From positions 1 to 64,000 of the forward strand of contig NZ_SJDL01000005.1 in assembly GCF_004327985.1 (NCBI RefSeq): a DNA stretch of 64,000 nt, in the 5' to 3' direction. A program made the translations under genes and the position numbers. This DNA comes from Marinobacter halodurans. Its GTDB lineage: Bacteria; Pseudomonadota; Gammaproteobacteria; Pseudomonadales; Oleiphilaceae. The notes beneath the pieces are model-generated. The model saw only the letters and a list, made by a program, of their open reading frames with translations. It searched no databases and had not been told where the DNA came from. Shown here one piece after another: positions 51,781 through 61,378 of this stretch (position 1 is the first letter of the stretch; each line of letters opens with the position of its first letter).

Positions 51781-53376
51781 ATGCATGCACTTACCCTGAT
51801 CTCGTTCCTGTTTTTTACAGGGCTGGTCGCACTGATCACCTGGGTGGTCACGCGCCGTGACGACCACGACAGCACGCGCGGCTATTTCCTGGCCGGTCGT
51901 AGCCTGACCTTCCCGTTCATCGCCGGGTCGCTGCTGATGACCAACCTGTCCACCGAGCAGATGGTGGGCCTGAACGGCTCCGCGTTCACCGACGGCCTCA
52001 GTGTGATGGCCTGGGAAGTGGTCGCGGTCATTGCGCTGGTGCTGTTGGCGCTGTTCTTCCTGCCGCGCTTCCTGCGCAGTGGGATTGCCACCGTGCCGCA
52101 GCTGCTGCGCGAGCGGTTCGATCCGGGCACCCAACTGATCTGTAACATCATCTTCCTGCTGGCCTACGCGGTCATCCTGCTGCCGATTATCCTGTACTCC
52201 GGCGCGGTGGGGCTCCAGGGCATGCTGGACCTGCCGGGGCTGACCGGTATCCAGTCGCACACCACACTGCTGTGGGGCACCGTCTGGGTTGTGGGTCTGA
52301 TCGGCTCGGTCTACGCCCTGTTCGGTGGTCTGCGCACGGTTGCGGTGTCCGACACCCTGAACGGTGTGGGGCTGCTGATCGGTGGTTTCGTGATCGTCTA
52401 CTTCGGCCTGCAGGCGGTCAGTGACGGTACCGGCGTGATGGCCGGCTGGGACATCCTCAAGCAGACCAACCCGGACAAGCTGAACTCCATCGGCGGTGCG
52501 GACCAGCAGGTGCCGTTTGCCACGCTGTTTACCGGCGTCTTCCTGATCAACGTGTTCTACTGGACCACCAACCAGCAGATCATCCAGCGGACCTTTGCCG
52601 CCAAAAACCTCGCCGAAGGCCAGAAGGGCGTGCTGCTGACCGGTCTGTTCAAGCTGCTGGGCCCGCTGTATCTGGTTATTCCGGGCATCATCGCCTATCA
52701 CCTGTATGCCGGTGACGGCATCCGCGCGGACGCCGCCTACGGTCACCTGGTCTACAACGTGCTGCCGCCTTACCTGACCGGCTTTTTCGCCGCGGTGATG
52801 GTGGGGGCGATCCTGTCCTCGTTCAACTCGGCGCTGAACAGTACCACCACGCTGTTCAGTCTCGACCTGTACAAGGGCGTCATCAACAAGGACGCCACCG
52901 ACGAGCAGGTGGTCAACGCCGGTAAGATCTTCGGCTGGGTCATGGCCATTGCCGCCATGCTGATCGCCCCGATGCTGGCGGGTCAGGAAAGCCTGTTCGG
53001 CTACCTGCAGAAGATGAACGCCATGTACTTCATCCCGATCCTGTCCGTGGTGCTGGTGGGCCTGCTGAGCAAGCGCGTGCCGTCCATTGCCGCCAAGATC
53101 GCCCTGATCGGCGGCTGCGCGATCATCGGTCTGGTCTACTTCGTGCCGCCGTTCACAGGCATCCTCGACGCGATCAACGACTTCCACTTCGTCGCGCTGG
53201 TCTTCGTACTCCTGGTGGTCGGCATGCTGCTGATCGGCAAGATCGCCCCGCGGGCCACCGCCTGGGTGCAGCAGGACAGCGGCCAGGTCGACCTGACGCC
53301 CTGGAGTGGCGCGATCCCGTCCGGCATCGTGCTGGTGATTCTGGTGATTGCCATCTATGCGGCGTTTGCCGGTTGA
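51781..53376 (+). CDS. SGLT-like sodium/sugar symporter (SSS family)
   Basis: A 531-residue membrane protein with about 14 helices. [22 protein letters not shown] near the N-terminus, the [15 protein letters not shown] segment and the [20 protein letters not shown] region match the solute:sodium symporter family, closest in style to Vibrio vSGLT, a Na+/galactose symporter. It should bring in the galactose that the divergent operon degrades. A 100-base gap separates it from the lactonase and a strong terminator follows. Confidence 0.92.
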   Translation: MHALTLISFLFFTGLVALITWVVTRRDDHDSTRGYFLAGRSLTFPFIAGSLLMTNLSTEQMVGLNGSAFTDGLSVMAWEVVAVIALVLLALFFLPRFLRSGIATVPQLLRERFDPGTQLICNIIFLLAYAVILLPIILYSGAVGLQGMLDLPGLTGIQSHTTLLWGTVWVVGLIGSVYALFGGLRTVAVSDTLNGVGLLIGGFVIVYFGLQAVSDGTGVMAGWDILKQTNPDKLNSIGGADQQVPFATLFTGVFLINVFYWTTNQQIIQRTFAAKNLAEGQKGVLLTGLFKLLGPLYLVIPGIIAYHLYAGDGIRADAAYGHLVYNVLPPYLTGFFAAVMVGAILSSFNSALNSTTTLFSLDLYKGVINKDATDEQVVNAGKIFGWVMAIAAMLIAPMLAGQESLFGYLQKMNAMYFIPILSVVLVGLLSKRVPSIAAKIALIGGCAIIGLVYFVPPFTGILDAINDFHFVALVFVLLVVGMLLIGKIAPRATAWVQQDSGQVDLTPWSGAIPSGIVLVILVIAIYAAFAG

Positions 53377-53407
53377 TACAGCGGCGTTGAATGACGCGCC
53401 CTGAAAC

Positions 53408-53459
53408 AGGCGCCGACGGGTCGATCGGGCAACTGATTGACCCGTCGGCGCCTTTTTTG
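53408..53459 (+). terminator. Strong Rho-independent terminator
   Basis: Fourteen-base perfect arms GGCGCCGACGGGTC and GACCCGTCGGCGCC enclose a 16-base loop and are followed by six T. It ends the IclR-lactonase-symporter operon. Confidence 0.95.
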
Positions 53460-53538
53460 TGAGGCGGCGTCCTACGGTGTTGGCAGATCCTCGCGCTTTG
53501 CTTTAGTGTCGATGCCGGACTTCACACGACGACAACCG

Positions 53539-54360
53539 ATGAAACGCCGACTGACTTTTCGCCCGTTCCTGTTTGCGCTGCTGCTGATCAGCCCCCTGGT
53601 TTACGGCGCTTGCCCGAAAGATCCCGCGACAGCGTATGAACAGTTGTACTGCGATATCCAGGCCAAAGGCGGCGGGTCGACGTTGCCCTCGTTCGAGGAC
53701 TTTCGCCGCAACTCCCCTCAGGTCCAGGCCCTGCTGCTCAAGCGTCCGGCGGCTCGGCTGGGGTTGTCGGTGCCCGGGCCCGAGGCGGCGACATCTCAAT
53801 CGGCGAAGCCTTCCCCTCCGGGCACTTCAGAGCGCCCAAAAACCGAACCCGAATCCGGGCCAACGCCTCCGCCGGCTGTGGCTTCGGCATTCGAGGGCTG
53901 TCAGTTGGGTGGGACGGTCATTCGCTGTCCGTCGGCCCGATACGAACTGGCAACCAATCAGGCGAATTCGGCCCTCCGTGCCGGCGTGCTGGATGACGAT
54001 AATCGCCTGGGTTTGAGTGCCTATCGCGGAGACCTGTCGGACGAAACGGCGGTTCGCGCCTACCTCTCCGACGCCTACGACCGCTACATCGCCAAGATGC
54101 TGGAGATCGGTCTGGGCGGCACCACCATGAGCTTCACCCGCTTCTACAACAGTTTTCGCCGCCACGAGGCGAAGGGCATCGACTTTGCCCAGCGGATGGA
54201 CGAGACGTTCGACTACCTCAAGCAGGACAAGCGCACCCTTGGAGTGAACCGCAAACCGCCGGACGAGCTGCCGAAGAGTCTGAAAAACTGCGCACCCTCC
54301 GGCGCCCGGGTGATCGTGTGCGACAATGTGGCGACGAACTGGGTGTATGTCCGCGACTGA
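53539..54360 (+). CDS. Secreted or periplasmic protein of unknown function
   Basis: A 273-residue precursor with a Sec signal peptide (MKRRLTFRPFLFALLLISPLV, cleavage near YGA-C). A low-complexity Pro/Ser/Glu linker (about 85-120) precedes a C-terminal domain with two Cys pairs (CQLGGTVIRC and CAPSGARVIVCDN) that look like two short repeats of a C-x7-8-C beta hairpin. The family is not recognised. The start at 53539 is chosen for the signal peptide. It precedes the SMC operon by 72 bases; a functional link is unproven. Confidence 0.7.
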   Translation: MKRRLTFRPFLFALLLISPLVYGACPKDPATAYEQLYCDIQAKGGGSTLPSFEDFRRNSPQVQALLLKRPAARLGLSVPGPEAATSQSAKPSPPGTSERPKTEPESGPTPPPAVASAFEGCQLGGTVIRCPSARYELATNQANSALRAGVLDDDNRLGLSAYRGDLSDETAVRAYLSDAYDRYIAKMLEIGLGGTTMSFTRFYNSFRRHEAKGIDFAQRMDETFDYLKQDKRTLGVNRKPPDELPKSLKNCAPSGARVIVCDNVATNWVYVRD

Positions 54361-54432
54361 GTGTCCGGCATTGGTGTCGGCCCGGCCGATTTCGTATTCT
54401 GGATCGTTCTCTTTTGGATGTGAGTCACCGGC

Positions 54433-55230
54433 ATGAGTCTGGCCCTGGCGAAATACCTCGCGGCGATGCGTGAGGGCAAGCCGATCAACTATTCTGCGTT
54501 TCTGAAACAGTTGCCGTCGGATCTGGTCGCCCGGCACCGCGATTGTTTTGAGCTGGACCGGGTGTCGCAGCAGCGCTGGCGGGTGACCTGTCGGGATGAG
54601 GCCATGATGACGGAGCTGGAGCGTTTGGCCCAGGCGCCGTCATCCCGTCGCGACGCCGCCCTGCAGGGGGATTCCCACCGCCGGGTGACGGCAACCGCCT
54701 TCGTTCTGGTTTACCATGACGCCCTTGTGGACCCGCGGCCGGACGTGGCGTGCCTGAATGCCGATGCCAGCCATATTGGCTTTACGCCCAAATCGACGGC
54801 GCTGGTGATCGAAAACGAGGATAATTTCGCCCACTACCCCCAGATGCTGGCGTTTGCCGGCACCTGCCTGGGTGAGACGCTGTCGCTGGCGACCTGTGAC
54901 GTCATTCTGGGCGGTGGCCATCGCGTGCTGCGCGAGCCGGTGACCGACTGGCTGGCCGGCTATGACCGCATCCTCTGCGCGTTCGATTACGACCTGGGCG
55001 GCCTGAAAATGTATCAGGCGTTGCAGGTACGGTTGGGCGATCGGATGCGGTTCCTGCAGCCGCCGGACTGGACGCCGTATCGCGACGGTTTCCAGAAAAC
55101 ACCGCAGACACCGCAGCGACTCATGGACGCCATCAACCGGGCGTCGACGCTGGGCTTTGCCGGGCTGGCCTCGCTGTTCAGCGAGACCCGGAAATTTATG
55201 GAACAGGAGATCATTCTGGATGAGCACTGA
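54433..55230 (+). CDS. Toprim-domain nuclease-like subunit of an MksG/JetD-type system
   Basis: A 265-residue protein with a helical N-terminal part (about 1-85) and a C-terminal Toprim fold: TALVIENEDNF with the catalytic-type Glu E127, the ILGGGHRV turn and CAFDYDLGGLKMY with D185 and D187 (DxD). JetD/MksG proteins carry the same ExN and DxD pattern and cut plasmid DNA after loop extrusion by the SMC complex. Usual JetD is about 370-400 residues, so this one is short at the N-terminus. It is the first gene of the operon and overlaps the SMC gene by 11 bases. Confidence 0.8.
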   Translation: MSLALAKYLAAMREGKPINYSAFLKQLPSDLVARHRDCFELDRVSQQRWRVTCRDEAMMTELERLAQAPSSRRDAALQGDSHRRVTATAFVLVYHDALVDPRPDVACLNADASHIGFTPKSTALVIENEDNFAHYPQMLAFAGTCLGETLSLATCDVILGGGHRVLREPVTDWLAGYDRILCAFDYDLGGLKMYQALQVRLGDRMRFLQPPDWTPYRDGFQKTPQTPQRLMDAINRASTLGFAGLASLFSETRKFMEQEIILDEH

Positions 55231-58186
55231 GGGGATGCCCCAAAGCGAAGCGCAGGCCTATTTCCGCTTCGGGATTCGCCGCCTGGTGCTGGTGGATTCG
55301 GCGGGCTTCTGTTACGTCGAGATTCCCCTGAACCAGCACGCCCTGCTGCTCGGCAGCGGCAACCTCGGCAAGTCGAGCCTGCTGAACTCGCTGCGGCTGT
55401 TCCTGCTGCCGGAGAGCAACTTCCGCAACAGCAAGAACAAGTTTGCCTTTCGCAACGCCAGCGCGGGCAGCTTCTACACCAACGAGGAAAGCTACCAGCA
55501 CTACTTCCCCAGCCAGTCCAGCTTCCTGATCATGGAAGTGGAAAGCCCGTCCGGCACTCACTGCCAGGTCCTTTACCGGGAGCACAGCAGCCAGCTCAGC
55601 TACGGCCGGATCTTCGTGCCGGTGGCCTACGACCAGCTGCGAGGGCTGTTCTGGCACTGCGCCGAAGACGACGCTGACGGCATCGGTGAGGCGGTGTCCG
55701 GGCTGTCCGTGGGTAAGGTGACCGAAGCGCTGAAGAAGCTGTCCCGGGACACCGTGGTGACCAGCGATCCCGGCAAGCTCAAGTCCATGCTCTACAGTTC
55801 CGACCTGATGTCGCCGGACGCGGTACGCTACTCCGTGCTGCCCCTGGCGGATCCCGACGAGCGCAAGATCCAGTCCCTGCGCACGCTGATCCTGCTGCTG
55901 TTCGAGATGAAGGCCGACGACAAGGCCATGGCCCACGCGGTGGCCAGCATCATCGAAGCCGACAAGAAATTCGCCGACGACGCCTTCGAGCTGGATATCG
56001 ACCAGTTTCTCGAGCGCCACGACCAGCTCAAACGCCGGCAGGAACATCTCACCCGGATCGAATCCGCCCGCCCTCAGTTCGACAAGCTGCAAGCCGCGTT
56101 CGAGCGCTACCAGACCCTGACCCGCACCCAGCATGACTTTGCCGCCTTCCGCGACGGGCTGGCCCAGGCCCTGAAAGACATCGGCCAACAACGGCAGGAC
56201 GCGGATCGCGAGCGGGATGACCTGCAGGGTACGCTCAAGCAGTCCCAGAAACAGCTCAATACCCTGAAGACGGATCAGAACCGGCTGGAAGGGGAGATCA
56301 AAGCGCAGAAGTCGGTCCTGACCAAAGCCGAGAAGACCCAGAGCGATGGCGAGATCCTGGTGTCGCGCTATGGCGATATGTCCTCCGAGGAAATCCAGGC
56401 CGCCCTGGACGAGGCGCTGGAGGACAGCCAGGCCCAGCTCAACGCGCTGAACAGCGCGGCCCAGGCGGAACAGCGCAAGATCCAGTTGAACAAGAACATC
56501 GAGAAGCTGGAAGCGGACCTGAAGTCTGTGACCGAGCGCGAGCAGCGCGCCCAGTGGCAGCTCCAGAACCAATTGGAGGATGACGTCGTGGCCCCGCTGC
56601 GGGCGGTGAATCCGCGTCTGGTGTCGGCCAGCCCGGGGCAGGCGTTGGATGACGAGATCAAAGCCACCCTGAGCCGGATGGCTGCACTGTTCGAAAAGAC
56701 CGAGCAGGGCTACAACTGGTTCGATACCGCCTTGCCGGCCAGAGCCGCGCAGGCGGACGACTTCCCGGCCCAGCGCCGCAAGCTGGACGGCGAGCTCAAC
56801 GCCGCCCGCCGCCAACTGGCGGAACTGGACGAGAATGCCAGCGGTGGTCCGGATCGCGCGCAGCGCATCCAGCAGGCGGAGAAGGACATCGCCGCCACCC
56901 GCAAGGATCTGGACATCCTCAAGCGCCTGCCCAGCGCCGCCACCAACATCGAGGACGCCGGGCAGGCCATCGATGAGGCCAATCGCACGCTGTCCGAACT
57001 GGAAGAGAAAATGGCCATCGAGCGGGAGCGCGTCGAAGCCGTCGGCGCCAAGCTGGACAAGGCCCAGACGGCAGCCAAGCGTGCCCAGGAGCGCCAGACC
57101 GAACTGCTCCACCTGCAGAACAACGTGACCGCCGATCAGCGCCGGTTCCCATCGCTGCAATCCGTGGAAGTGGACGAGCCGCTGGCGGCCGACGCGCTGA
57201 CCGTTGCGCGCCAGGACGACATCCGCAGCGGTCTGGAGGAGATGGAGCGCCTGCGCTTCAGCATCCTGGAAAGCCTGCGCCGGCTGGTCAACAAGGGCAT
57301 TGGCGAGGACCGCGAGGGCGCGCTGGAAAGCGACAGCCCCAGCTGGCAGACCATCCGCGATACCTTCAAGTCGCTGTCGGACCTGTTTGCCGGGCTGGCC
57401 GAGAGCGGCCGGGTCCTGCGCGAGCAGATCGATTCCCACAACGAGACGGTGGCGAGCTATCGCCAGGCCCTGAAGGCCAACAGCGAGCACATCCGGCGTT
57501 TCGAGACGGCCCTGAACCGGGAGCTGGACGGCGTCACCATCAACGATCTGGTGGAGATCCGCGTCGATATCCACACCGATCCCAAGTTCCACAACCTGGT
57601 GGAGGAATCCGCCGCGATCGACCCGTACGCCTCGGGCAAGCTCCAGTCCGACGCCTTCTACGATCGCCTGCGGGTCTTCGTCGCCGAGTTCTTCGGGGAT
57701 CAGAAGAGCGGCAACCGCCTGACCATGGACAAGGTGGTCACCGGCGTCTCTTATCGCACCCGCAAGCAGTCGGCCGCCTCGCTGGACACCAAGGGCCAGT
57801 CCACCTCCACCACGGCCCTGATCAACCTGGAGTTGGTCCACCGCCTGCTGCGGCGGGTGCTGTATCCGCAGATCAGCCTGTCGTTCCCGATGGTGCTGGA
57901 CGAGCTGGCCAGCGTCGACGTCAGTCAGGTGCCGGCCCTGTTGGAGCGCTTGCAGCACCAGGGCTTCAACCTGTTTTCCGCGGCCACCCACAGCGCCAGT
58001 CCGGAGCTGATTTTCCAGGTCGGCCGCCATCTGGAAGTGGGGCAGATGCGCACCGACCGCCCCTACAGCGCCAGTCGCAATCTGGTGTTCTGGGGCGGCC
58101 CGGAAGGCTTCAGTAACCGGGATGGCCTCGCCGAATGGTTCGACCAGACGCAGCATCACCTGCTGGATGTGAGCGATGAGCAGTAA
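55220..58186 (+). CDS. mksB: SMC-like ATPase, MksB/JetC type
   Basis: A 988-residue condensin ATPase. Walker A is GSGNLGKSS (residues 45-53), preceded by ALLL as in the MukB/MksB branch. Two long coiled-coil regions (about 290-490 and 530-720) flank a hinge-poor middle. The C-terminal head has the signature KGQSTSTTALINLE (about 858) and Walker B PMVLDELASVD (about 890). Length is typical of MksB/JetC (about 950-1100). The start at 55220 has AGGAGA upstream and overlaps the Toprim gene; ATG 55235 has no usable spacing. It should form a loop-extruding motor with the next two products. Confidence 0.93.
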   Translation: MSTEGMPQSEAQAYFRFGIRRLVLVDSAGFCYVEIPLNQHALLLGSGNLGKSSLLNSLRLFLLPESNFRNSKNKFAFRNASAGSFYTNEESYQHYFPSQSSFLIMEVESPSGTHCQVLYREHSSQLSYGRIFVPVAYDQLRGLFWHCAEDDADGIGEAVSGLSVGKVTEALKKLSRDTVVTSDPGKLKSMLYSSDLMSPDAVRYSVLPLADPDERKIQSLRTLILLLFEMKADDKAMAHAVASIIEADKKFADDAFELDIDQFLERHDQLKRRQEHLTRIESARPQFDKLQAAFERYQTLTRTQHDFAAFRDGLAQALKDIGQQRQDADRERDDLQGTLKQSQKQLNTLKTDQNRLEGEIKAQKSVLTKAEKTQSDGEILVSRYGDMSSEEIQAALDEALEDSQAQLNALNSAAQAEQRKIQLNKNIEKLEADLKSVTEREQRAQWQLQNQLEDDVVAPLRAVNPRLVSASPGQALDDEIKATLSRMAALFEKTEQGYNWFDTALPARAAQADDFPAQRRKLDGELNAARRQLAELDENASGGPDRAQRIQQAEKDIAATRKDLDILKRLPSAATNIEDAGQAIDEANRTLSELEEKMAIERERVEAVGAKLDKAQTAAKRAQERQTELLHLQNNVTADQRRFPSLQSVEVDEPLAADALTVARQDDIRSGLEEMERLRFSILESLRRLVNKGIGEDREGALESDSPSWQTIRDTFKSLSDLFAGLAESGRVLREQIDSHNETVASYRQALKANSEHIRRFETALNRELDGVTINDLVEIRVDIHTDPKFHNLVEESAAIDPYASGKLQSDAFYDRLRVFVAEFFGDQKSGNRLTMDKVVTGVSYRTRKQSAASLDTKGQSTSTTALINLELVHRLLRRVLYPQISLSFPMVLDELASVDVSQVPALLERLQHQGFNLFSAATHSASPELIFQVGRHLEVGQMRTDRPYSASRNLVFWGGPEGFSNRDGLAEWFDQTQHHLLDVSDEQ

Positions 58187-59630
58187 ACGGTTCAGCACCC
58201 TCGACACCACGCGGCTGCTGTTCGAACACCCGCGGGTCCTGTTCCGGGTGATCGAGCGCATGGACCGGGAGTCGGTGCGCTACGTGCGCGAGAGCGAGCT
58301 GGCGATGGACGTGCTCGACTACGTGCGCGATCTCAAGCGTACGGAGCAGGAGCGCATCCGCACCGGGTTCAGTACCGACAACCTGTTCCGTACCGGGCTG
58401 GTGATTGACATCGTCAAGGCCGAAGGCGAGCGCCGGCTGGTGTTCCAGGAAGCGCTGCTCAACCTGATCCGGGCCTGCAACGCCTCGCTCTACCAGGAAC
58501 TGACCGACGCGCGTCTGCGGGGCCATCTGGTCACGCTGCGGGACATTCACGACCGGCTGACCCGGAGCACCTTCAACGACGCCGACCCGGATTTCACCGA
58601 ACTGCGCGACGATCTGAACGAGCGGGTCAGTCTGCTGATCGGGTTGCTGCGCCAGAACATCCTGCGCATGCAGACCCTGAGCGCCGACCTGGCGGACATG
58701 TCCGGCGATGCCAGCCGCGAGCCGGAGCAGTTCACCGCCTTCCGCCAGGATTTGCTGGAACGCATCGCCACCCTGTACGAGCGGCACATCCAGCCGACGC
58801 TGGTGTTCCTCAATCCGGACACGCGCCTGCCCGACGGCGCCAACCTGTTCGCCACGCTGGAAGGCATCATCCGGCTGCTGGAGCAGAACCGACAGCAGGA
58901 CATCGCCGACCAGATGTTCCGCTCGTCCCTGAGTCTCAACGCGCTGCACAAGCCGATCCAGAGCCTGGCGGCCGAGGTGGATCACTTCCTGCGCAAGACC
59001 CGCCGCAGCATGATCCAGTACAACGCCATGGAGCATTTCTTCGGTCAGTTGCGTGAGCTGAAGGAAGAGACCGAAACCCTCAATCTCAAGAAGAAGTGGC
59101 TGGACGGCAGCGACTTCTCCCGCACCACCGGTTTCCTGGTGGGGCTCAAGGCCCAGAGCCGGCCGAAGCAGTATGCGTTCGGACAATCGTCCAGCTACTA
59201 CCAATTGCTGTTCTCCGAGCTGGATCTGCGGCTGGCGGACCTGGGGCGCAAGGCGCAGGTGCCGGATCTGGGCCGGACAGGCGCGGCCGGCAAGGACCCG
59301 AAAGTCGACGCCGAGCGCATCCAGACCCTGTACCAGTGGCTGGAAACCCTGCAACTGCGGCCCACCGGCGATCTGGTGCGTGAGCTGCACGGCCGCCTGG
59401 ACGGCGTGGTGGCCGGGTACCGATTCCCGGATCTGCTGGCGGCGGTCAACCGCCTGAACCACAAGCATCCGGAGGGTTTCCGGGTGGTCACCACCAACCG
59501 TTTCCAGACGCTGGAAGCGGACGACCGGACCGACGACATTGCCGATGTCTTCGTCTATCGCCGGCGCCGCCTGGAGCCGCGTCCGAATTCAAACACCGAA
59601 CAGGAAGCAGCGAACCATGCCGGATCCTGA
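58176..59630 (+). CDS. mksF: Condensin kleisin subunit, MksF/JetA type
   Basis: A 484-residue mostly helical protein with an N-terminal winged-helix-like region (about 1-110) containing LDTTRLLFEHPRVLFRVIER, a long helical middle (about 150-340) and a C-terminal winged-helix-like part. This is the layout of MksF kleisins, which bridge the SMC heads. Length agrees with the family. It overlaps the SMC stop by 11 bases and the MksE start by 14, so all subunits are co-translated. Confidence 0.88.
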   Translation: MSSKRFSTLDTTRLLFEHPRVLFRVIERMDRESVRYVRESELAMDVLDYVRDLKRTEQERIRTGFSTDNLFRTGLVIDIVKAEGERRLVFQEALLNLIRACNASLYQELTDARLRGHLVTLRDIHDRLTRSTFNDADPDFTELRDDLNERVSLLIGLLRQNILRMQTLSADLADMSGDASREPEQFTAFRQDLLERIATLYERHIQPTLVFLNPDTRLPDGANLFATLEGIIRLLEQNRQQDIADQMFRSSLSLNALHKPIQSLAAEVDHFLRKTRRSMIQYNAMEHFFGQLRELKEETETLNLKKKWLDGSDFSRTTGFLVGLKAQSRPKQYAFGQSSSYYQLLFSELDLRLADLGRKAQVPDLGRTGAAGKDPKVDAERIQTLYQWLETLQLRPTGDLVRELHGRLDGVVAGYRFPDLLAAVNRLNHKHPEGFRVVTTNRFQTLEADDRTDDIADVFVYRRRRLEPRPNSNTEQEAANHAGS

Positions 59631-60264
59631 ACACGCTCTGTCCGCCGACACCGCGATGCCGGCGGAACCGACCGCTTCGACAAACGGCTTCGATCACATT
59701 GCCCCGGCCCAGAGCGCGGCGCTGTTCCGCGAACTGGCGGCGGGCAAGGTCATCGTGCGCGACGTCTACAACCCCAATCGCTCGGAGCTGGAAGCCAACC
59801 CGCTCTACAACCTGCTGTACAACAACCTGTCCCACTTCCGGGTGTTCTACGAGCACCTGGGGAGTGAGTTGGTGTTCAACGAGAACGGCGCGTTTTTCTA
59901 CCTGCGGGAGAACACCGACGAGGACAGCGAGGAACATGACGAGAACGCCTTCCGTGTGCAGGTGTGCCTGCTGCTGATCGGTCGCTATTTTGCGCGTTCG
60001 GGCCGGGACCTGGAGTACCTGGGCCGACCGGACGCCGGCCTGCGCGATGAAGACGTGGATGCGCTGGAAGCGGACGAGGAATACCGCGACATCCTCCGCG
60101 CCGCCCGCTTCGAAAAGGGGATTGGCGAAGCGTTGGATTACCTGGGCAAGCGCCAGCTCCTGTTCAGGACCGGATCCAAGCGCTACTTCCTGAGTTCAGC
60201 GGGGATGCATTTTTTGCAGCAACTGGTGCAGGAGTATGAAGCGAGGGAAAGCCGCGCCAGTTAG
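59617..60264 (+). CDS. mksE: Condensin accessory subunit, MksE/JetB type
   Basis: A 215-residue protein with two winged-helix-like modules. ALFRELAAGKVIVRDVYN and FRVFYEHLGSELVFNENGAFFYL near the front and RYFLSSAGMHFLQQLVQEYE at the end fit MksE/DUF4194-type subunits, which bind the kleisin. The start at 59617 has AGGAAG upstream. Its stop overlaps the convergent fdsD stop by four bases, with no room for a terminator. Confidence 0.87.
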   Translation: MPDPEHALSADTAMPAEPTASTNGFDHIAPAQSAALFRELAAGKVIVRDVYNPNRSELEANPLYNLLYNNLSHFRVFYEHLGSELVFNENGAFFYLRENTDEDSEEHDENAFRVQVCLLLIGRYFARSGRDLEYLGRPDAGLRDEDVDALEADEEYRDILRAARFEKGIGEALDYLGKRQLLFRTGSKRYFLSSAGMHFLQQLVQEYEARESRAS

Positions 60265-60500
60265 CTCGCCTTGGCCTGACGCCACGCCTTGAGCCGTTCA
60301 ACCGCCAACTTGGAGACCTGATTGAGCTCGCTGCCGTCGTTCTCCGCGTAGCTGATGATCTGGTCCTTCATGCTGCGGGCCCAGAACTTGATCAGGTGGG
60401 TGGCAACCATCTCGGCGGCGTGTTCGGCTTCGCCGTGATGCAGGTTGTTGTCGCTGATCTGGTTGATCATTTCGATCAGGTGCTGCAGTTCGTAGTTCAC
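60261..60500 (-). CDS. fdsD: Formate dehydrogenase delta subunit
   Basis: A 79-residue protein matching the small FdsD family: ELQHLIEMINQISDNNLHHG near the start and HLIKFWARSMKDQI in the middle. FdsD is needed for maturation or stability of soluble NAD-linked formate dehydrogenase. The start is a GTG at 60500 with AGGAG eight bases upstream, overlapping the fdhD stop (GTGA). The longer frame is non-coding. Confidence 0.92.
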   Translation of the reverse strand: MNYELQHLIEMINQISDNNLHHGEAEHAAEMVATHLIKFWARSMKDQIISYAENDGSELNQVSKLAVERLKAWRQAKAS

Positions 60501-61378
60501 GTCTTGTTCTCCTGCATGGCGTCGGCCGCTGGGGCCGACGTCGTTCCGCAATGGTAAATCACGTGGCGACCCGGGCGGGCGAAGCCGATCAGGGTCTGGT
60601 TGGCCTTGCGCGCTTCGCGGATGGCCAGGCCGGTCGGCGCCGAGACCGCCACCAGGCAGCCGATGCCGACCATGGCGCTTTTCTGCACCATCTCGAAGCT
60701 GCCCCGGCTGGAAATCAGGGCAAACCCCCGCTCGAAGTTCCGACCGGTTCGCAGCCAGTGGCCCACCAGTTTGTCCAGCGCGTTGTGCCGGCCGACGTCC
60801 TCGCGCACGGCGAGGATGGCGCCGTCCACATCGCACCAGGCGGCGGCGTGGGTGGCGCCTGTCTGTGCCTGCAGGGGCTGGTATTGTTTCAGGTCCCCCA
60901 CGGCTTTCTGCACGGCGTCATCGGTGATGGCCGGATGCGGCCCTACCTTCGGGATGTCCCGGATGGCGTGCTCCAGCGATTCGGTTCCACACAGTCCGCA
61001 GCCGGTCCGGCCGGTCATGTTGCGGCGCTGGGCTTTCAGGGCGAACATCCGCTCGCTGGCGATGGTCATGTCGACCGTCGCGCCCGTCGGACCGCATTGC
61101 ACCTCAATGTCGTAGAGCTCATCCGGGCTGCCGAGGATGGATTCGGTCAGGCTGAACCCGATCGCAAAGTCCTCGAGATCCACCGGTGTTGCCATCATCA
61201 CCGCATGGGAGATACCGTTATAGACCATGGCGACCGGCATCTCCTCGGCCACCACGTCTTCGGCTTCCCTGCTGTGCCCCGTCCCGCGTTCGTCTACGCG
61301 GGTCCGGAACAGGGGTGAGGGCGGATCCGGCGGCGTTGCCGGACCGTCCGCGTCACTTAAGGGCAAAGTTGGGCTCAT
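60497..61378 (-). CDS. fdhD: Formate dehydrogenase accessory sulfurtransferase
   Basis: A 293-residue protein that passes sulfur to the molybdenum cofactor of formate dehydrogenase. GRTGCGLCGTE holds the two essential Cys (C-x2-C), and REDVGRHNALDKLVG and SSRGSFEMVQKSAM are family signatures. The start at 61378 lies inside the fdsA 3' end (26-base overlap); the longer frame is an fdsA shadow. The fdsA-fdhD-fdsD order is standard. Confidence 0.95.
   Translation of the reverse strand: MSPTLPLSDADGPATPPDPPSPLFRTRVDERGTGHSREAEDVVAEEMPVAMVYNGISHAVMMATPVDLEDFAIGFSLTESILGSPDELYDIEVQCGPTGATVDMTIASERMFALKAQRRNMTGRTGCGLCGTESLEHAIRDIPKVGPHPAITDDAVQKAVGDLKQYQPLQAQTGATHAAAWCDVDGAILAVREDVGRHNALDKLVGHWLRTGRNFERGFALISSRGSFEMVQKSAMVGIGCLVAVSAPTGLAIREARKANQTLIGFARPGRHVIYHCGTTSAPAADAMQENKT

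Noticed and set aside
55211-58261. Minus-strand frame of 1016 codons opposite the SMC gene
   Set aside because: It is a mirror of the mksB codon bias in GC-rich DNA. The plus strand has clear Walker motifs and coupled starts, and the minus translation has no domain.
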